Assembly: GCF_041909755.1 (NCBI RefSeq)
Contig: NZ_JAYRCW010000037.1
Coordinates: 1 to 24,063 of the forward strand
Source: Sandaracinobacteroides sp041909755
Lineage (GTDB): Bacteria > Pseudomonadota > Alphaproteobacteria > Sphingomonadales > Sphingomonadaceae
Direction of reading: 5' to 3'
Length of the DNA: 24,063 nt
In this document: one piece after another, positions 15,685-23,539 of the stretch
Position numbering within the stretch: the first letter of the stretch is position 1
Layout of the letters: each line of letters starts with the position of its first letter
Position numbers and translations under genes: made by a program
The notes under the pieces: generated by a model
What the model saw: the letters and a program-made list of their open reading frames with translations, nothing else
Told to the model about the DNA's origin: nothing
The model's database searches: none

Positions 15685-17424
15685 TCGCGCCTCCGTCAGC
15701 ACGGCCGGGAGGAGGCCGCGCAGGCTGTTGCCGACAAGGAAACCCCGGCCGAGGTCGTCGATCGACAGATCGGCTTCCTCGGCCGATCCATTTGCGATCA
15801 GCTCCGCGCGAAGCACGCCGGGCAACAACCCCCGCGCCAGCGGCGGTGTCAGCAACCGGCCGCCCTGTTCCACGAACAGGCTGGTGAAGCTTCCCTCGGT
15901 CAGCAGCCCGTCGGGCCGCACGAACAGGCATTCGAAGGCCCCGGTCGTTCGGCGCGCCTCGTCATAAAAGGCGCGGTCGCCGCTCTTGTGCGCCAGCCGC
16001 CAGTCGTCCGCCCGCACGGGCAGGGGCGTCACCGCCACCGCCACCGGCCCCACGGGCACAGGCGGCATGGGGGACAGCTGAATCGCGACATGCCCGCCGG
16101 CCTCCAGCAGCATCCGCACACGTCGCGGCCCGGCTGAAGCCAGCGCCATCAGCTGCGCCTCCGCCGCCTCCCGGTCGAACCGGAATCCGAAGCGCCGCGC
16201 GGAAGCCTCCAGCCGGTCCATATGCCGCGCCAGCCGGGGAATGCCGATGGTCTCCAGCCGCATCGTCTCGATCAGGCTGCGCGGCGCGGACGGCCTCAGG
16301 AAGCGCGCCTTCGCCAGGCATTCCGCCCATTCCGCCTCGGGCACGCTGTCGGCCACGATGCCCGCGCCCAGCCCCAGCCGCGCCGACCGCCCCTCCACCT
16401 CCAGCGTGCGGATGGCAACCGCGAAGCGGGCGCAGTGCCCGTCCGGCCCGATCCAGCCCAGGCTGCCGGTGTAGAGCCCGCGCGGGTGCGGCTCCAGCGC
16501 GCTGATGATCTCCATCGCCCGGATCTTCGGCGCGCCGGTGATCGATCCGCAGGGGTGCAGCGCCGCCAGCACGTCCACCGCCGTCTGCTCCGGGCGCAGC
16601 GCGGCCGTCACCGTGGAGGTCATCTGGTGCAGGCTGGGATAGGTCTCGATCTCGAACAGGCGCGGCACCTTCACCGTGCCCGGCACCGCCACCCGCGACA
16701 GGTCGTTGCGGATCAGGTCGGTGATCATCAGATTTTCCGCCCGGTTCTTCGGGTCTGCCGCCAGCGCCTCGGCCGCCGCCCGGTCGTCCGCGCCGGTCGC
16801 GGCGCGCGGGGCCGTCCCCTTCATCGGCCGCCCCGTCAGCCGCCCGTCCGCCAGCGCGAAGAACAGCTCCGGCGACAGGCTCAGCCACCAGCGCCCGCCG
16901 CCCGCATGCACGATCCCGCCCAGCGGCGCGGCCTCGGGCGTGAACAGCCGCGCGAACAGCGCCAGCGGATGCCCCGCCAGCGGCACCCGTGCCGGAAAGG
17001 TGAGGTTCGCCTGATAGATGTCGCCGCCGGCTATGAAGTCCTGCGCCTGCCGCACCGCCGCCAGCCAGTCCTCGCGATCCACCATCGGCTCCGGCGCGCC
17101 GGCCATCGCCCGCCCCCGGAACGGGGTCAGCAGCTCTTCCAGCGCCGCCCGGTCCAGCAGCCGGCACGCCCGGTGCCGGGTGAACCGAACCCAGCCCGGC
17201 CCGCGCGGCAGCCCCGCCGTCCGGCGCTCCAGCGCATGCCCCGCCTCATAGGAAAGCGCCCCCACCGCCCAGTCGCCCGCCGCTGCCCATTGCCGCAGCC
17301 TGTCCAGCGCCGCCGCCACGTCGGTCGTTTCCAGCAGCTCCGCCTGCCCGGTGAACAGCCGCGCGGCATGGGCATCCGAATCCCACAACAGGGCAAAGGG
17401 CAGGGCAGGGTCGAAGTCGGCCAT
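15676..17424 (-). CDS. pabB: Fused aminodeoxychorismate synthase component I / aminodeoxychorismate lyase
   Basis: 582 residues from ATG 17424 (a GTG at 17436 would add four). Residues to about 370 form the chorismate-binding PabB half: GGDIYQANLTF (about 134-144), RPMKGTAPR with the Lys that marks PabB rather than anthranilate synthase (about K202), ENLMITDLIRNDLSRV and CGSITGAPKIRAMEI (about 292-306). Residues 383-582 are a class IV PLP lyase (PabC-like): ETMRLETIGIPRLARHMDRLE, a Lys in LAHKSGDR likely to hold PLP, TEGSFTSLFVE and RGLLPGVLR. Together they turn chorismate plus ammonia into p-aminobenzoate for folate. The glutaminase subunit (PabA) is not in the window. No strong ribosome-binding site precedes either start. 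Confidence 0.92.
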   Translation of the reverse strand: MADFDPALPFALLWDSDAHAARLFTGQAELLETTDVAAALDRLRQWAAAGDWAVGALSYEAGHALERRTAGLPRGPGWVRFTRHRACRLLDRAALEELLTPFRGRAMAGAPEPMVDREDWLAAVRQAQDFIAGGDIYQANLTFPARVPLAGHPLALFARLFTPEAAPLGGIVHAGGGRWWLSLSPELFFALADGRLTGRPMKGTAPRAATGADDRAAAEALAADPKNRAENLMITDLIRNDLSRVAVPGTVKVPRLFEIETYPSLHQMTSTVTAALRPEQTAVDVLAALHPCGSITGAPKIRAMEIISALEPHPRGLYTGSLGWIGPDGHCARFAVAIRTLEVEGRSARLGLGAGIVADSVPEAEWAECLAKARFLRPSAPRSLIETMRLETIGIPRLARHMDRLEASARRFGFRFDREAAEAQLMALASAGPRRVRMLLEAGGHVAIQLSPMPPVPVGPVAVAVTPLPVRADDWRLAHKSGDRAFYDEARRTTGAFECLFVRPDGLLTEGSFTSLFVEQGGRLLTPPLARGLLPGVLRAELIANGSAEEADLSIDDLGRGFLVGNSLRGLLPAVLTEARSG

Positions 17425-17555
17425 GGCCGCGCGCACCTAGCCGAAGATGGCGCAGATGAAAATTCGCGCACCACGGACGGGATTGCGCGAAATGGCACAA
17501 TCCGGCAGCCTCATCCGGGGCATCAGGCGATGCCGATGACAGTTGGGGGATCAGG

Positions 17556-18395
17556 ATGGAAGCCGATATCGTCAGCCTGTGGGACCGCACCGCACCGATC
17601 CTGCTCGATGCAGGTCTCAAGATCGCGGCGGCCTTCGCGCTCTACATGGTGGGCCGCTGGCTGATCAGCTTCGCCATCGGCCTCCTCTCCCGCATCCTCA
17701 CCGCGCGCAATTTCGATGCGACCCTCCAGCGCTACATCGCCAACATCCTGGGCGTCGTCCTCAACATCCTGCTCGTCGTCGCCATCCTCGGCTTCTTCGG
17801 CCTTCAGACCACCAGTTTCGCAGCCCTCCTCGCCGGCGTCGGCCTCGCGATCGGCGCGGCCTGGTCGGGCCTGCTCGGCAATTTCGCCGCCGGGGCATTC
17901 CTCATCATCTTCCGCCCCTACAAGGTGGGGGATTATGTGGTCGCGGGCGGCGTAGAGGGCACCGTGATGGAAATCGGCATGTTCAACACGGTCATCACCA
18001 CGCCCGACAATGTGATGACGGTGGTCGGCAACGGGAAGGTCTCGGGCGATGTCATCCGCAACTTCAGCGCCAATCCGCACCGCCGGGTCGAACGCCAGGC
18101 CCAGCTCGCCTTCGGGGTGGACCCGCTCGCCGCCATCGGGAAGCTGATGCCCGCCCTCGCCGCCATCCCCAATGTGCTGACGGATCCCGCGCCCACGGTC
18201 GAAATTCTCGATTTCAACGAACTCGGCACGCTGCTGTGCGTCCGCCCGCACTGCCACACGGATCACTACTGGCAGGTCTATTTCGATACCAACAAGGCGA
18301 TCGCGGCCACCTTCGCCGCCGCCGGCTACCCGCCCCCCTTCGTGGTGGAGCGCGAAGAGATCATGCCGATCGGACGCCACGCCGCAAAGGGCTGA
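17556..18395 (+). CDS. Small-conductance mechanosensitive channel (MscS family)
   Basis: 279 residues, similar to E. coli MscS in length. Three hydrophobic helices are seen at about 17-45, 62-83 and 88-115. The third contains the pore-lining Gly/Ala pattern VGLAIGAAWSGLLGNFAAGAFLIIF, followed by RPYKVGDYV, the conserved entry into the beta domain. The cytoplasmic part ends near a hydrophilic tail. It opens under membrane tension to release osmolytes after hypo-osmotic shock. A GGGGGATCAGG stretch directly precedes the ATG and gives a ribosome-binding site. It is divergent from pabB-pabC and convergent with the GAP-family gene. Confidence 0.93.
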   Translation: MEADIVSLWDRTAPILLDAGLKIAAAFALYMVGRWLISFAIGLLSRILTARNFDATLQRYIANILGVVLNILLVVAILGFFGLQTTSFAALLAGVGLAIGAAWSGLLGNFAAGAFLIIFRPYKVGDYVVAGGVEGTVMEIGMFNTVITTPDNVMTVVGNGKVSGDVIRNFSANPHRRVERQAQLAFGVDPLAAIGKLMPALAAIPNVLTDPAPTVEILDFNELGTLLCVRPHCHTDHYWQVYFDTNKAIAATFAAAGYPPPFVVEREEIMPIGRHAAKG

Positions 18396-18410
18396 ACGCC
18401 GGTTCAGCCC
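18389..18410. terminator. Perfect 9-bp hairpin spanning both stop codons of a convergent pair
   Basis: GGGCTGAAC (18389-18397) pairs with GTTCAGCCC (18402-18410) around a 4-nt loop GCCG. The left arm contains the mscS-like stop TGA (18393-18395) and the right arm the stop of the opposite gene (18404-18406). On the minus strand the stem is followed by TTTGCGG, a weak U-tract; on the plus strand there is none. It is probably a bidirectional terminator or RNA 3'-end stabiliser. Confidence 0.6.
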
Positions 18411-19042
18411 AGCAGCAGCTTCAGCCCGATCAGCGCCAGCACGCCGCCCACCACAAGGCCGTTGTTGGCGACCAGCCAGTCCCGCGCCCGGCCCAGCGGC
18501 CGCAGCGCCGCCTCGCCCAGCAGCAGATGCGCCAGCAACGGCAGCGCCACGGTCGCCGAGGCAGCCGCCGCAAACAGCAGCGCAGACCCGGCAAGTCCCG
18601 ATCCCACGGCCAGCCCCGCCTCCAGCGCCAGCGCGCCCGCCGCCAGCGCCAGCAGCAGCACCTTCGGGTTGGCGAGCGACAGCATCAGCCCCAGCCGGGC
18701 GGCAGCGGCCGGCGTGGCGGTCTCGATGCCCCGCATCCAGCCGGGCGTCTCCGCCGCCTTTCCGCGCGCCAGCAGGTTCCGCGCCCCCAGCCCGATCAGC
18801 AGCACCCCCAGCCCCCGTTTCACCCAGGGCAGCGCCGGCCCGGGGGACCAGTCCGCCAGCCAGGCGCCTGCCAGCGCCGCCAGCAGGAAGCCCGCCGCGA
18901 TACCCAGCAGCCATCCGGCCAGGAAGGCGCCGGCGCCCGCCCTCGGCCGTGGCGTGAACAGGAACAGGATCGCGGGAATGATGCCGAAGGGCGAAGCCGC
19001 GATCGCCAGCGCCGCGGGGGCCATTGCCAGTGCCAGATCCAT
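18404..19042 (-). CDS. GAP/LysE-like multi-pass membrane protein
   Basis: 212 residues, strongly hydrophobic, with about six predicted helices. It has an N-terminal MAPAALAIAASPFGIIPAILFLF segment and a LMLSLANPKVLLLALAAG segment; the latter (NPK in a helix) is typical of LysE-superfamily exporters and the GAP (Sap) family. The substrate is unknown; relatives are proposed to export small metabolites or lipids. The start ATG is at 19042 with only a weak AGG upstream. It ends 8 nt from the MscS stop on the opposite strand. Confidence 0.75.
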   Translation of the reverse strand: MDLALAMAPAALAIAASPFGIIPAILFLFTPRPRAGAGAFLAGWLLGIAAGFLLAALAGAWLADWSPGPALPWVKRGLGVLLIGLGARNLLARGKAAETPGWMRGIETATPAAAARLGLMLSLANPKVLLLALAAGALALEAGLAVGSGLAGSALLFAAAASATVALPLLAHLLLGEAALRPLGRARDWLVANNGLVVGGVLALIGLKLLLG

Positions 19043-19109
19043 CGCACGAGCCTAGGGGGCAAGGCCCGCGCGGGCAATCGCCGCCCGCCACATAAAGACT
19101 TAAAGAAAG

Positions 19110-19138
19110 TTGCAAGTGTTTTGCCGAGCCGCTATGCC
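19110..19138 (+). promoter_or_regulatory. Candidate ahcY promoter
   Basis: TTGCAA (19110-19115) and TATGCC (19133-19138) are 17 nt apart, inside an AT-rich stretch between GC-rich genes. Just upstream are two TAAAGA direct repeats (19093-19098 and 19101-19106). A start near 19145 would leave a leader of about 28 nt and would exclude the in-frame ATG at 19134, in agreement with the GTG start. Confidence 0.35.
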
Positions 19139-19159
19139 GGCGCCATATTTCCCCGTTTC

Positions 19160-19164
19160 AGGAG
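19160..19164 (+). promoter_or_regulatory. Ribosome-binding site that selects the GTG start of ahcY
   Basis: AGGAG, 8 nt before the GTG at 19173. The upstream in-frame ATGs at 19110 and 19134 have no comparable site, and their extra residues do not resemble the family. Confidence 0.75.
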
Positions 19165-19172
19165 CATCGCCC

Positions 19173-20576
19173 GTGGCGACCAATTCCGCATTCACCGACT
19201 ATGTGATCGCAGACATCGGCCTGGCCGATTTCGGCCGCAAGGAAATCGCCATCGCCGAAACCGAAATGCCGGGCCTGATGGCGCTGCGCGCGGAATTCGG
19301 CGCGTCGAAGCCGCTGAAGGGTGCGCGCATCACCGGTTCGCTGCACATGACGATCCAGACGGCGGTTCTGATCGAAACGCTGGCGGAACTCGGCGCGGAC
19401 ATCCGCTGGGCTTCGTGCAACATCTTCTCCACCCAGGATCATGCCGCCGCCGCCATCGCCGCGCGCGGGATCCCGGTGTTCGCCGTCAAGGGCGAAACGC
19501 TGGAAGAATATTGGGATTATGTGATCCGCATCTTCGACTGGGGCGACACCACCTGCAACATGATCCTGGATGACGGCGGCGACGCCACCATGTTCGCGCT
19601 GTGGGGTGCCCGCGTCGAAGCCGGGGAAGAGCTGTTCAAGCCCGGCAACGAGGAAGAGGAGATTTTCGTCGCCACCCTCCGGCGCTTCCTCGCCGAACGC
19701 CCCGGCTACCTCACGAAGACGGTCGCCGCCATCAAGGGCGTGTCCGAGGAAACCACCACGGGCGTTCACCGCCTCTATGAGCTGGCGAAGAAGGGCAAGC
19801 TGCCCTTCCCGGCGATCAACGTGAACGACAGCGTCACCAAGTCGAAGTTCGACAATCTCTATGGCTGCAAGGAATCGCTCGTCGATGCGATCCGCCGCGC
19901 GACAGACGTGATGCTGGCGGGCAAGGTCGCCTGTGTCGCGGGCTTCGGCGATGTGGGCAAGGGCTCGGCGGCCTCGCTCCGCAACGGCGGCGCGCGCGTG
20001 CTGATCACCGAAATCGATCCGATCTGCGCGCTCCAGGCCGCGATGGAAGGCTATGAAGTCGTCACCATGGAAGACGCCGTCACCCGTGCGGACATCTTCG
20101 TGACGGCGACAGGGAACGAGGATGTGATCACCGTCGATCACATGCGCGCGATGAAGAACATGGCGATCGTGTGCAACATCGGCCACTTCGACAGCGAGAT
20201 CCAGATCGCCGGCCTCGCCAACATGAAGTGGACCGAGGTGAAGCCGCAGGTCGACGAGGTGGAATTCCCCGACGGCAAGAAGATCCTGGTGCTGGCGAAG
20301 GGCCGGCTGGTGAACCTGGGCTGCGCCACCGGCCACCCCAGCTTCGTCATGTCCTCCAGCTTCACCAACCAGGTGCTGGCCCAGATCGAGCTTTGGACCA
20401 AGGCGGACCAGTACAGCCTCGGCGTGCATGTGCTGCCCAAGCATCTGGATGAAAAGGTCGCGGCCCTGCACCTCGAAAAGCTGGGCGTGAAGCTCACGAC
20501 GCTCACGCCGAAGCAGGCCGCCTATATCGGCGTCACGCCGCAAGGCCCGTTCAAGCCGGATCATTACCGCTACTGA
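19173..20576 (+). CDS. ahcY: Adenosylhomocysteinase (S-adenosyl-L-homocysteine hydrolase)
   Basis: 467 residues from a GTG start, the normal length for bacterial AhcY with the extra insertion. Hallmarks: LKGARITGSLHMTIQTAVLIETL (N-terminal substrate part), WASCNIFSTQDHAAAAI, the NAD-binding motif VACVAGFGDVGKGSA, and the C-terminal KPDHYRY with the Lys and Tyr that complete the cofactor site of the partner subunit. It hydrolyses S-adenosylhomocysteine to adenosine and homocysteine, so relieving product inhibition of methyltransferases and feeding methionine synthesis. The tsaE ATG follows the stop after one base. Regulation may involve the AT-rich stretch upstream; no SAH riboswitch was recognised. 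Confidence 0.97.
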   Translation: MATNSAFTDYVIADIGLADFGRKEIAIAETEMPGLMALRAEFGASKPLKGARITGSLHMTIQTAVLIETLAELGADIRWASCNIFSTQDHAAAAIAARGIPVFAVKGETLEEYWDYVIRIFDWGDTTCNMILDDGGDATMFALWGARVEAGEELFKPGNEEEEIFVATLRRFLAERPGYLTKTVAAIKGVSEETTTGVHRLYELAKKGKLPFPAINVNDSVTKSKFDNLYGCKESLVDAIRRATDVMLAGKVACVAGFGDVGKGSAASLRNGGARVLITEIDPICALQAAMEGYEVVTMEDAVTRADIFVTATGNEDVITVDHMRAMKNMAIVCNIGHFDSEIQIAGLANMKWTEVKPQVDEVEFPDGKKILVLAKGRLVNLGCATGHPSFVMSSSFTNQVLAQIELWTKADQYSLGVHVLPKHLDEKVAALHLEKLGVKLTTLTPKQAAYIGVTPQGPFKPDHYRY

Positions 20577-20577
20577 C

Positions 20578-21018
20578 ATGGCACTGACGCTGGACGAAGC
20601 CGGGCTCCGCACCATCGGCGCCCGGCTTGCGCCCCTTTTGCGCGCGGGCGACGTGATTGCCCTGTCCGGCGATCTGGGCGCGGGAAAGACGACGCTTGCC
20701 CGCGCCATCCTCGAAGGGCTGGGGCATCGGGGCGAAGTACCCAGCCCCACCTTCACGCTGGTGCAGACCTATGCGGATCTCGATCCGCCCGTCGCCCATG
20801 CCGATCTCTACCGGCTGTCGTCCGCGGCAGAGGCGGAGCCGCTCGCGCTCGACGACTGGCTGCTGGATGGCGCGCTGATCCTGGAATGGCCCGAACGGCT
20901 GGGCGACACCATCTGGCCGGATCGGCTGTGGCTCAGGCTGGAGGGCGCCGGCGGCCCGGACAGGCGCTTGACTTGGGACGCGCCCGCCGCTTGGGAAGGC
21001 CGATGGCCGTTCGCGTGA
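20578..21018 (+). CDS. tsaE: TsaE, ATPase of tRNA threonylcarbamoyladenosine (t6A37) synthesis
   Basis: 146 residues, the usual size. Walker A is GDLGAGKTT (31-39), preceded by DVIALS; SPTFTLVQTY and the HADLYRL segment (Walker B region) and ILEWPERLGD are all signature pieces of the TsaE family. It works with TsaB and TsaD in the cytoplasm to attach threonylcarbamoyl to A37 of ANN-reading tRNAs. It starts one base after the ahcY stop and has no ribosome-binding site of its own beyond the ahcY coding end, suggesting coupling. A 21-nt gap separates it from the DUF4239 gene. Confidence 0.95.
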   Translation: MALTLDEAGLRTIGARLAPLLRAGDVIALSGDLGAGKTTLARAILEGLGHRGEVPSPTFTLVQTYADLDPPVAHADLYRLSSAAEAEPLALDDWLLDGALILEWPERLGDTIWPDRLWLRLEGAGGPDRRLTWDAPAAWEGRWPFA

Positions 21019-21039
21019 TTCCGCCGGGTTTCTTCCTGA

Positions 21040-21861
21040 ATGCCGTTCGGCGCAGTTCCTGAAGTCCTGCTCGATGTGGCGCTGGCGCTGCTGTGGATCG
21101 GCGGCGGCATCCTGCTCGCGCTCGCCGTTCCGGCGGTCGTGCGCCGCCTCATCCGGCCGGACGCCAGCGAAGCCGGGCCAGACGGCTATCGCCATTCGCT
21201 CGCCACGCGGGATCTCAGCCAGACGGTCGGCTTCCGGGTGGCCGCTCTCTACGGGGTGATCCTGGCGCTGGTCTATGCTCAGGAACTCAGCGGCTTCAAC
21301 GATGTGCGCAGCGGCTTCGCCGAGGAAGCCGTCCGCGTGGCCGATGTGTGGCATGATGCCGGCCGCCACGGCGGCCCTTCGGCGCCGGTCATCCGGACGG
21401 CCATGCGGGACTATGTCGAAATCGTCTCCGGGCCGGAATGGGAACTGCTGGGCACCGAGCGCCGGTTGAGCGGCGATGGGTGGGCGGCGCGGGACCGGGC
21501 GTATCAGGCAGTGCTGAACCTTCAGCCCGCCAACCTCAGGGAAGCCCGCCTGCGCGACCAGATGCTCGACCGGCTCACGGATATCGCGCGGTTCCGCCAG
21601 CTCAGGGGGGAAGTCGCGCACACGCGCTCCGGCGGCGTGTTCTGGATTCCGGCCATTGCAGGGCTGGCGCTGGTGTCGATCCCCTTCTTCGTGTTCGCCC
21701 CCACGCGCGCGAACCGCCTCCTGATCTCCAGCTTCGGCGCATTTTCGGGCCTGATCCTGTTCCTGATCGCGGCCTTCTCGAACCCATTCTCCCATCCGTT
21801 CCGCGTGGCGCCCGATCCGTTCACCACGCTGCTCGCCACCGACTTGAAGGCTGCTCCATGA
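21040..21861 (+). CDS. DUF4239 (bestrophin-like) membrane protein
   Basis: 273 residues with four hydrophobic helices: about 8-37, 63-83, 198-220 and 226-247. A 115-residue soluble loop (84-197) lies between helices 2 and 3. This 2+2 layout and the closing segment PFRVAPDPF suggest the DUF4239/bestrophin-like family; the function is unknown, possibly an anion channel by distant analogy. A stop codon directly precedes the ATG (TGAATG), so no earlier start is available; the ribosome-binding site is poor. The stop overlaps the amgK start (ATGA). In related genomes, as I recall, tsaE and amgK are usually adjacent, so this gene looks inserted into a conserved row. Confidence 0.7.
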   Translation: MPFGAVPEVLLDVALALLWIGGGILLALAVPAVVRRLIRPDASEAGPDGYRHSLATRDLSQTVGFRVAALYGVILALVYAQELSGFNDVRSGFAEEAVRVADVWHDAGRHGGPSAPVIRTAMRDYVEIVSGPEWELLGTERRLSGDGWAARDRAYQAVLNLQPANLREARLRDQMLDRLTDIARFRQLRGEVAHTRSGGVFWIPAIAGLALVSIPFFVFAPTRANRLLISSFGAFSGLILFLIAAFSNPFSHPFRVAPDPFTTLLATDLKAAP

Positions 21862-22823
21862 TTCCGCGCGACGGCGCCAGAGACTTCCTGACAAAGGCGG
21901 GATGGGGCGCGGCAGCGGTGGAACCGCTCGCCGGAGACGCCAGCTTCCGCCGCTATTTCCGGGTGGAGGAGCCGGCCCGCCGCGCCGTGCTGATGGATGC
22001 CCCGCCGGCCCATGAGGATGTGAAGCCCTTCCTGTCCGTCGCGGACCTGCTGGTGGACGCGGGATTCTCCGCGCCGCAGATCCTTGCCCGCGATCTCGAT
22101 CGCGGATTCCTCCTGATCGAGGATTTCGGGGACAGGCTGGTCGGTCCCGTCCTGAAGACGGAGCCGCATCTGGAAGCGCCGGTCTATGCGCAGGCGGTCG
22201 ATCTGCTGGCGGCGCTGCACGGCGCGGCGCAGCCCTCCGCCCTCCCGCCCTACGACAGGGCCGTCCTCGCCCGCGAAGTGATGCTCTTCCCGGACTGGTA
22301 TGCGAAGGCCGCCGGAATCCCGGTGGACGATGAAGCCTATCTTGCCGCCTGGGATGCGGTGTGGGGCGGGGTGCTGGCCGAAACGGCGCGCAACCCGGTT
22401 GTCACCTTGCGCGACTATCACGCCGAAAATCTGATGCTGCTGGATCGGCCGGGCGTGAAGGGATTGGGGCTGCTGGACTTTCAGGACGCGCTGGCGGGCC
22501 ACCCGGCCTATGATCTGGTGTCGCTGCTGCAGGATGCCCGGCGCGATGTTTCGCCCGAACTGGAACAGGCGATGCTGGACCGGTTCGATTCCGGCGCCGG
22601 ATTCCGCGCCGCCTATGAGGTGCTGGGCGCGCAGCGCAATGTGAAGATCCTGGGTATCTTCGTGCGCCTGCGCGACCGCGACGGCCGGCAGGGCTATGTC
22701 GAGCGCCTGCCGCGCGTCTGGTCCTATCTTGATCGCAACCTCGCCCATCCGGCGCTCGCGCCGGTGAAACAGTGGTTCGATGCCCATGTCCCGCTTGCGC
22801 TGCGGGCGGCGTGGTGCCGGTGA
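21858..22823 (+). CDS. amgK: Anomeric MurNAc/GlcNAc kinase AmgK (aminoglycoside-phosphotransferase fold)
   Basis: 321 residues. LAGDASFRRYFRV near the N-terminus (25-37) is the nucleotide-loop motif of this family. The catalytic loop is LRDYHAENLML (Asp-x-His...Asn) and the metal site is LLDFQDALAGHPAYDLVSLLQDAR. Known role: it phosphorylates the anomeric hydroxyl of MurNAc or GlcNAc released from peptidoglycan. MurU then makes UDP-MurNAc, bypassing de novo MurA and giving intrinsic fosfomycin tolerance in Pseudomonas. The start overlaps the DUF4239 stop (ATGA) and the end overlaps the GTG of murU (GTGA), so all three are coupled. The neighbouring MurU supports AmgK over a general phosphotransferase. 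Confidence 0.88.
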   Translation: MIPRDGARDFLTKAGWGAAAVEPLAGDASFRRYFRVEEPARRAVLMDAPPAHEDVKPFLSVADLLVDAGFSAPQILARDLDRGFLLIEDFGDRLVGPVLKTEPHLEAPVYAQAVDLLAALHGAAQPSALPPYDRAVLAREVMLFPDWYAKAAGIPVDDEAYLAAWDAVWGGVLAETARNPVVTLRDYHAENLMLLDRPGVKGLGLLDFQDALAGHPAYDLVSLLQDARRDVSPELEQAMLDRFDSGAGFRAAYEVLGAQRNVKILGIFVRLRDRDGRQGYVERLPRVWSYLDRNLAHPALAPVKQWFDAHVPLALRAAWCR

Positions 22824-23539
22824 CGGCGGTTCCCGCATCCGCGATGGTGCTGGCCGCAGGGCTCGGCAAGCGCATGCGTCCGCTGACGGCGACGCGCCCG
22901 AAGCCGCTGGTGGAGGTGGCGGGCCGCACCCTGCTCGATCGCGCGATGGGCACGCTGAAGGCCGGTGGTGTGACCCGCTTTGTCGTCAACGTGCATTACA
23001 TGGCCGACAGGATCGAGGCGCATCTGGCGGCGCGCGGCATGGATCAGGAGGCGCGGATTTCCGACGAGCGGGATCTTCTGCTGGAAACGGGCGGCGGCAT
23101 CGCGAAGGCGTTGCCGCTGATCGACGCGGATCCGTTCCTGTCGATCAACGCCGACAATATCTGGGTGGACGGCCCCGTCGGCGCGGCCCGGCTGCTGGCG
23201 AACCGCTGGGATCCGGCGCAGATGGATGCGCTGCTGCTGCTGGTGCCGCTGGCCCGCGCCAACTGCCATGGCGGGCCGGGCGATTTTCACATGGATCCGC
23301 TGGGCCGCGTGTCGCGCCGCAGGCCGGGCCGGGTCGCCCCTTTCGTCTATACCGGCCTGCAGATGCTGTCGAAATCCCTGTTCGACGGGGTCGCGGTCGA
23401 GCCCTTCTCCATGAACCGCCTGTGGGACAAGGCCGCCGCCGATGGCCGCCTCTATGGCGTGGTGCACCAGGGCCTGTGGTTCGATGTCGGCACCGCCGCC
23501 GCCGTGAAGGAAACGGAGATGCTGCTTGGCGTCCTCTGA
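22820..23539 (+). CDS. murU: MurU-type sugar-1-phosphate nucleotidyltransferase
   Basis: 239 residues from GTG 22820, which overlaps the amgK stop (GTGA). The N-terminus then reads MTAVPASAMVLAAGLGKRMR; an ATG at 22844 would cut into the nucleotide-binding strand, and two GTGs at 22811/22814 are alternatives. The pyrophosphorylase signature LAAGLGKRMRPLT...PKPLVEV and metal-site SINADNIW are present. It joins UTP and MurNAc-1-phosphate to UDP-MurNAc, completing the recycling route begun by AmgK. The last codons (LGVL-stop) lie inside the first copy of the tandem repeat shared with addB. Confidence 0.88.
   Translation: MTAVPASAMVLAAGLGKRMRPLTATRPKPLVEVAGRTLLDRAMGTLKAGGVTRFVVNVHYMADRIEAHLAARGMDQEARISDERDLLLETGGGIAKALPLIDADPFLSINADNIWVDGPVGAARLLANRWDPAQMDALLLLVPLARANCHGGPGDFHMDPLGRVSRRRPGRVAPFVYTGLQMLSKSLFDGVAVEPFSMNRLWDKAAADGRLYGVVHQGLWFDVGTAAAVKETEMLLGVL
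23514..23518 (+). promoter_or_regulatory. Possible ribosome-binding site for a TTG start of addB
   Basis: CGGAG ends 7 nt before TTG 23526, inside the murU coding end. ATGs at 23634 and 23661 have no comparable upstream purine motif. This supports, but does not prove, the long form of AddB. Confidence 0.4.

Noticed and set aside
15676..17424. Anthranilate synthase component I (TrpE)
   Set aside because: The KGT motif with Lys (RPMKGTAPR) and the fused class IV lyase half indicate PabB-PabC.
19043..19172. SAH or SAM riboswitch before ahcY
   Set aside because: The 130-nt gap shows a 12-base GC palindrome (19064-19075) and an AT-rich stretch but no pattern I can match to a known riboswitch; the likely transcript leader is too short.
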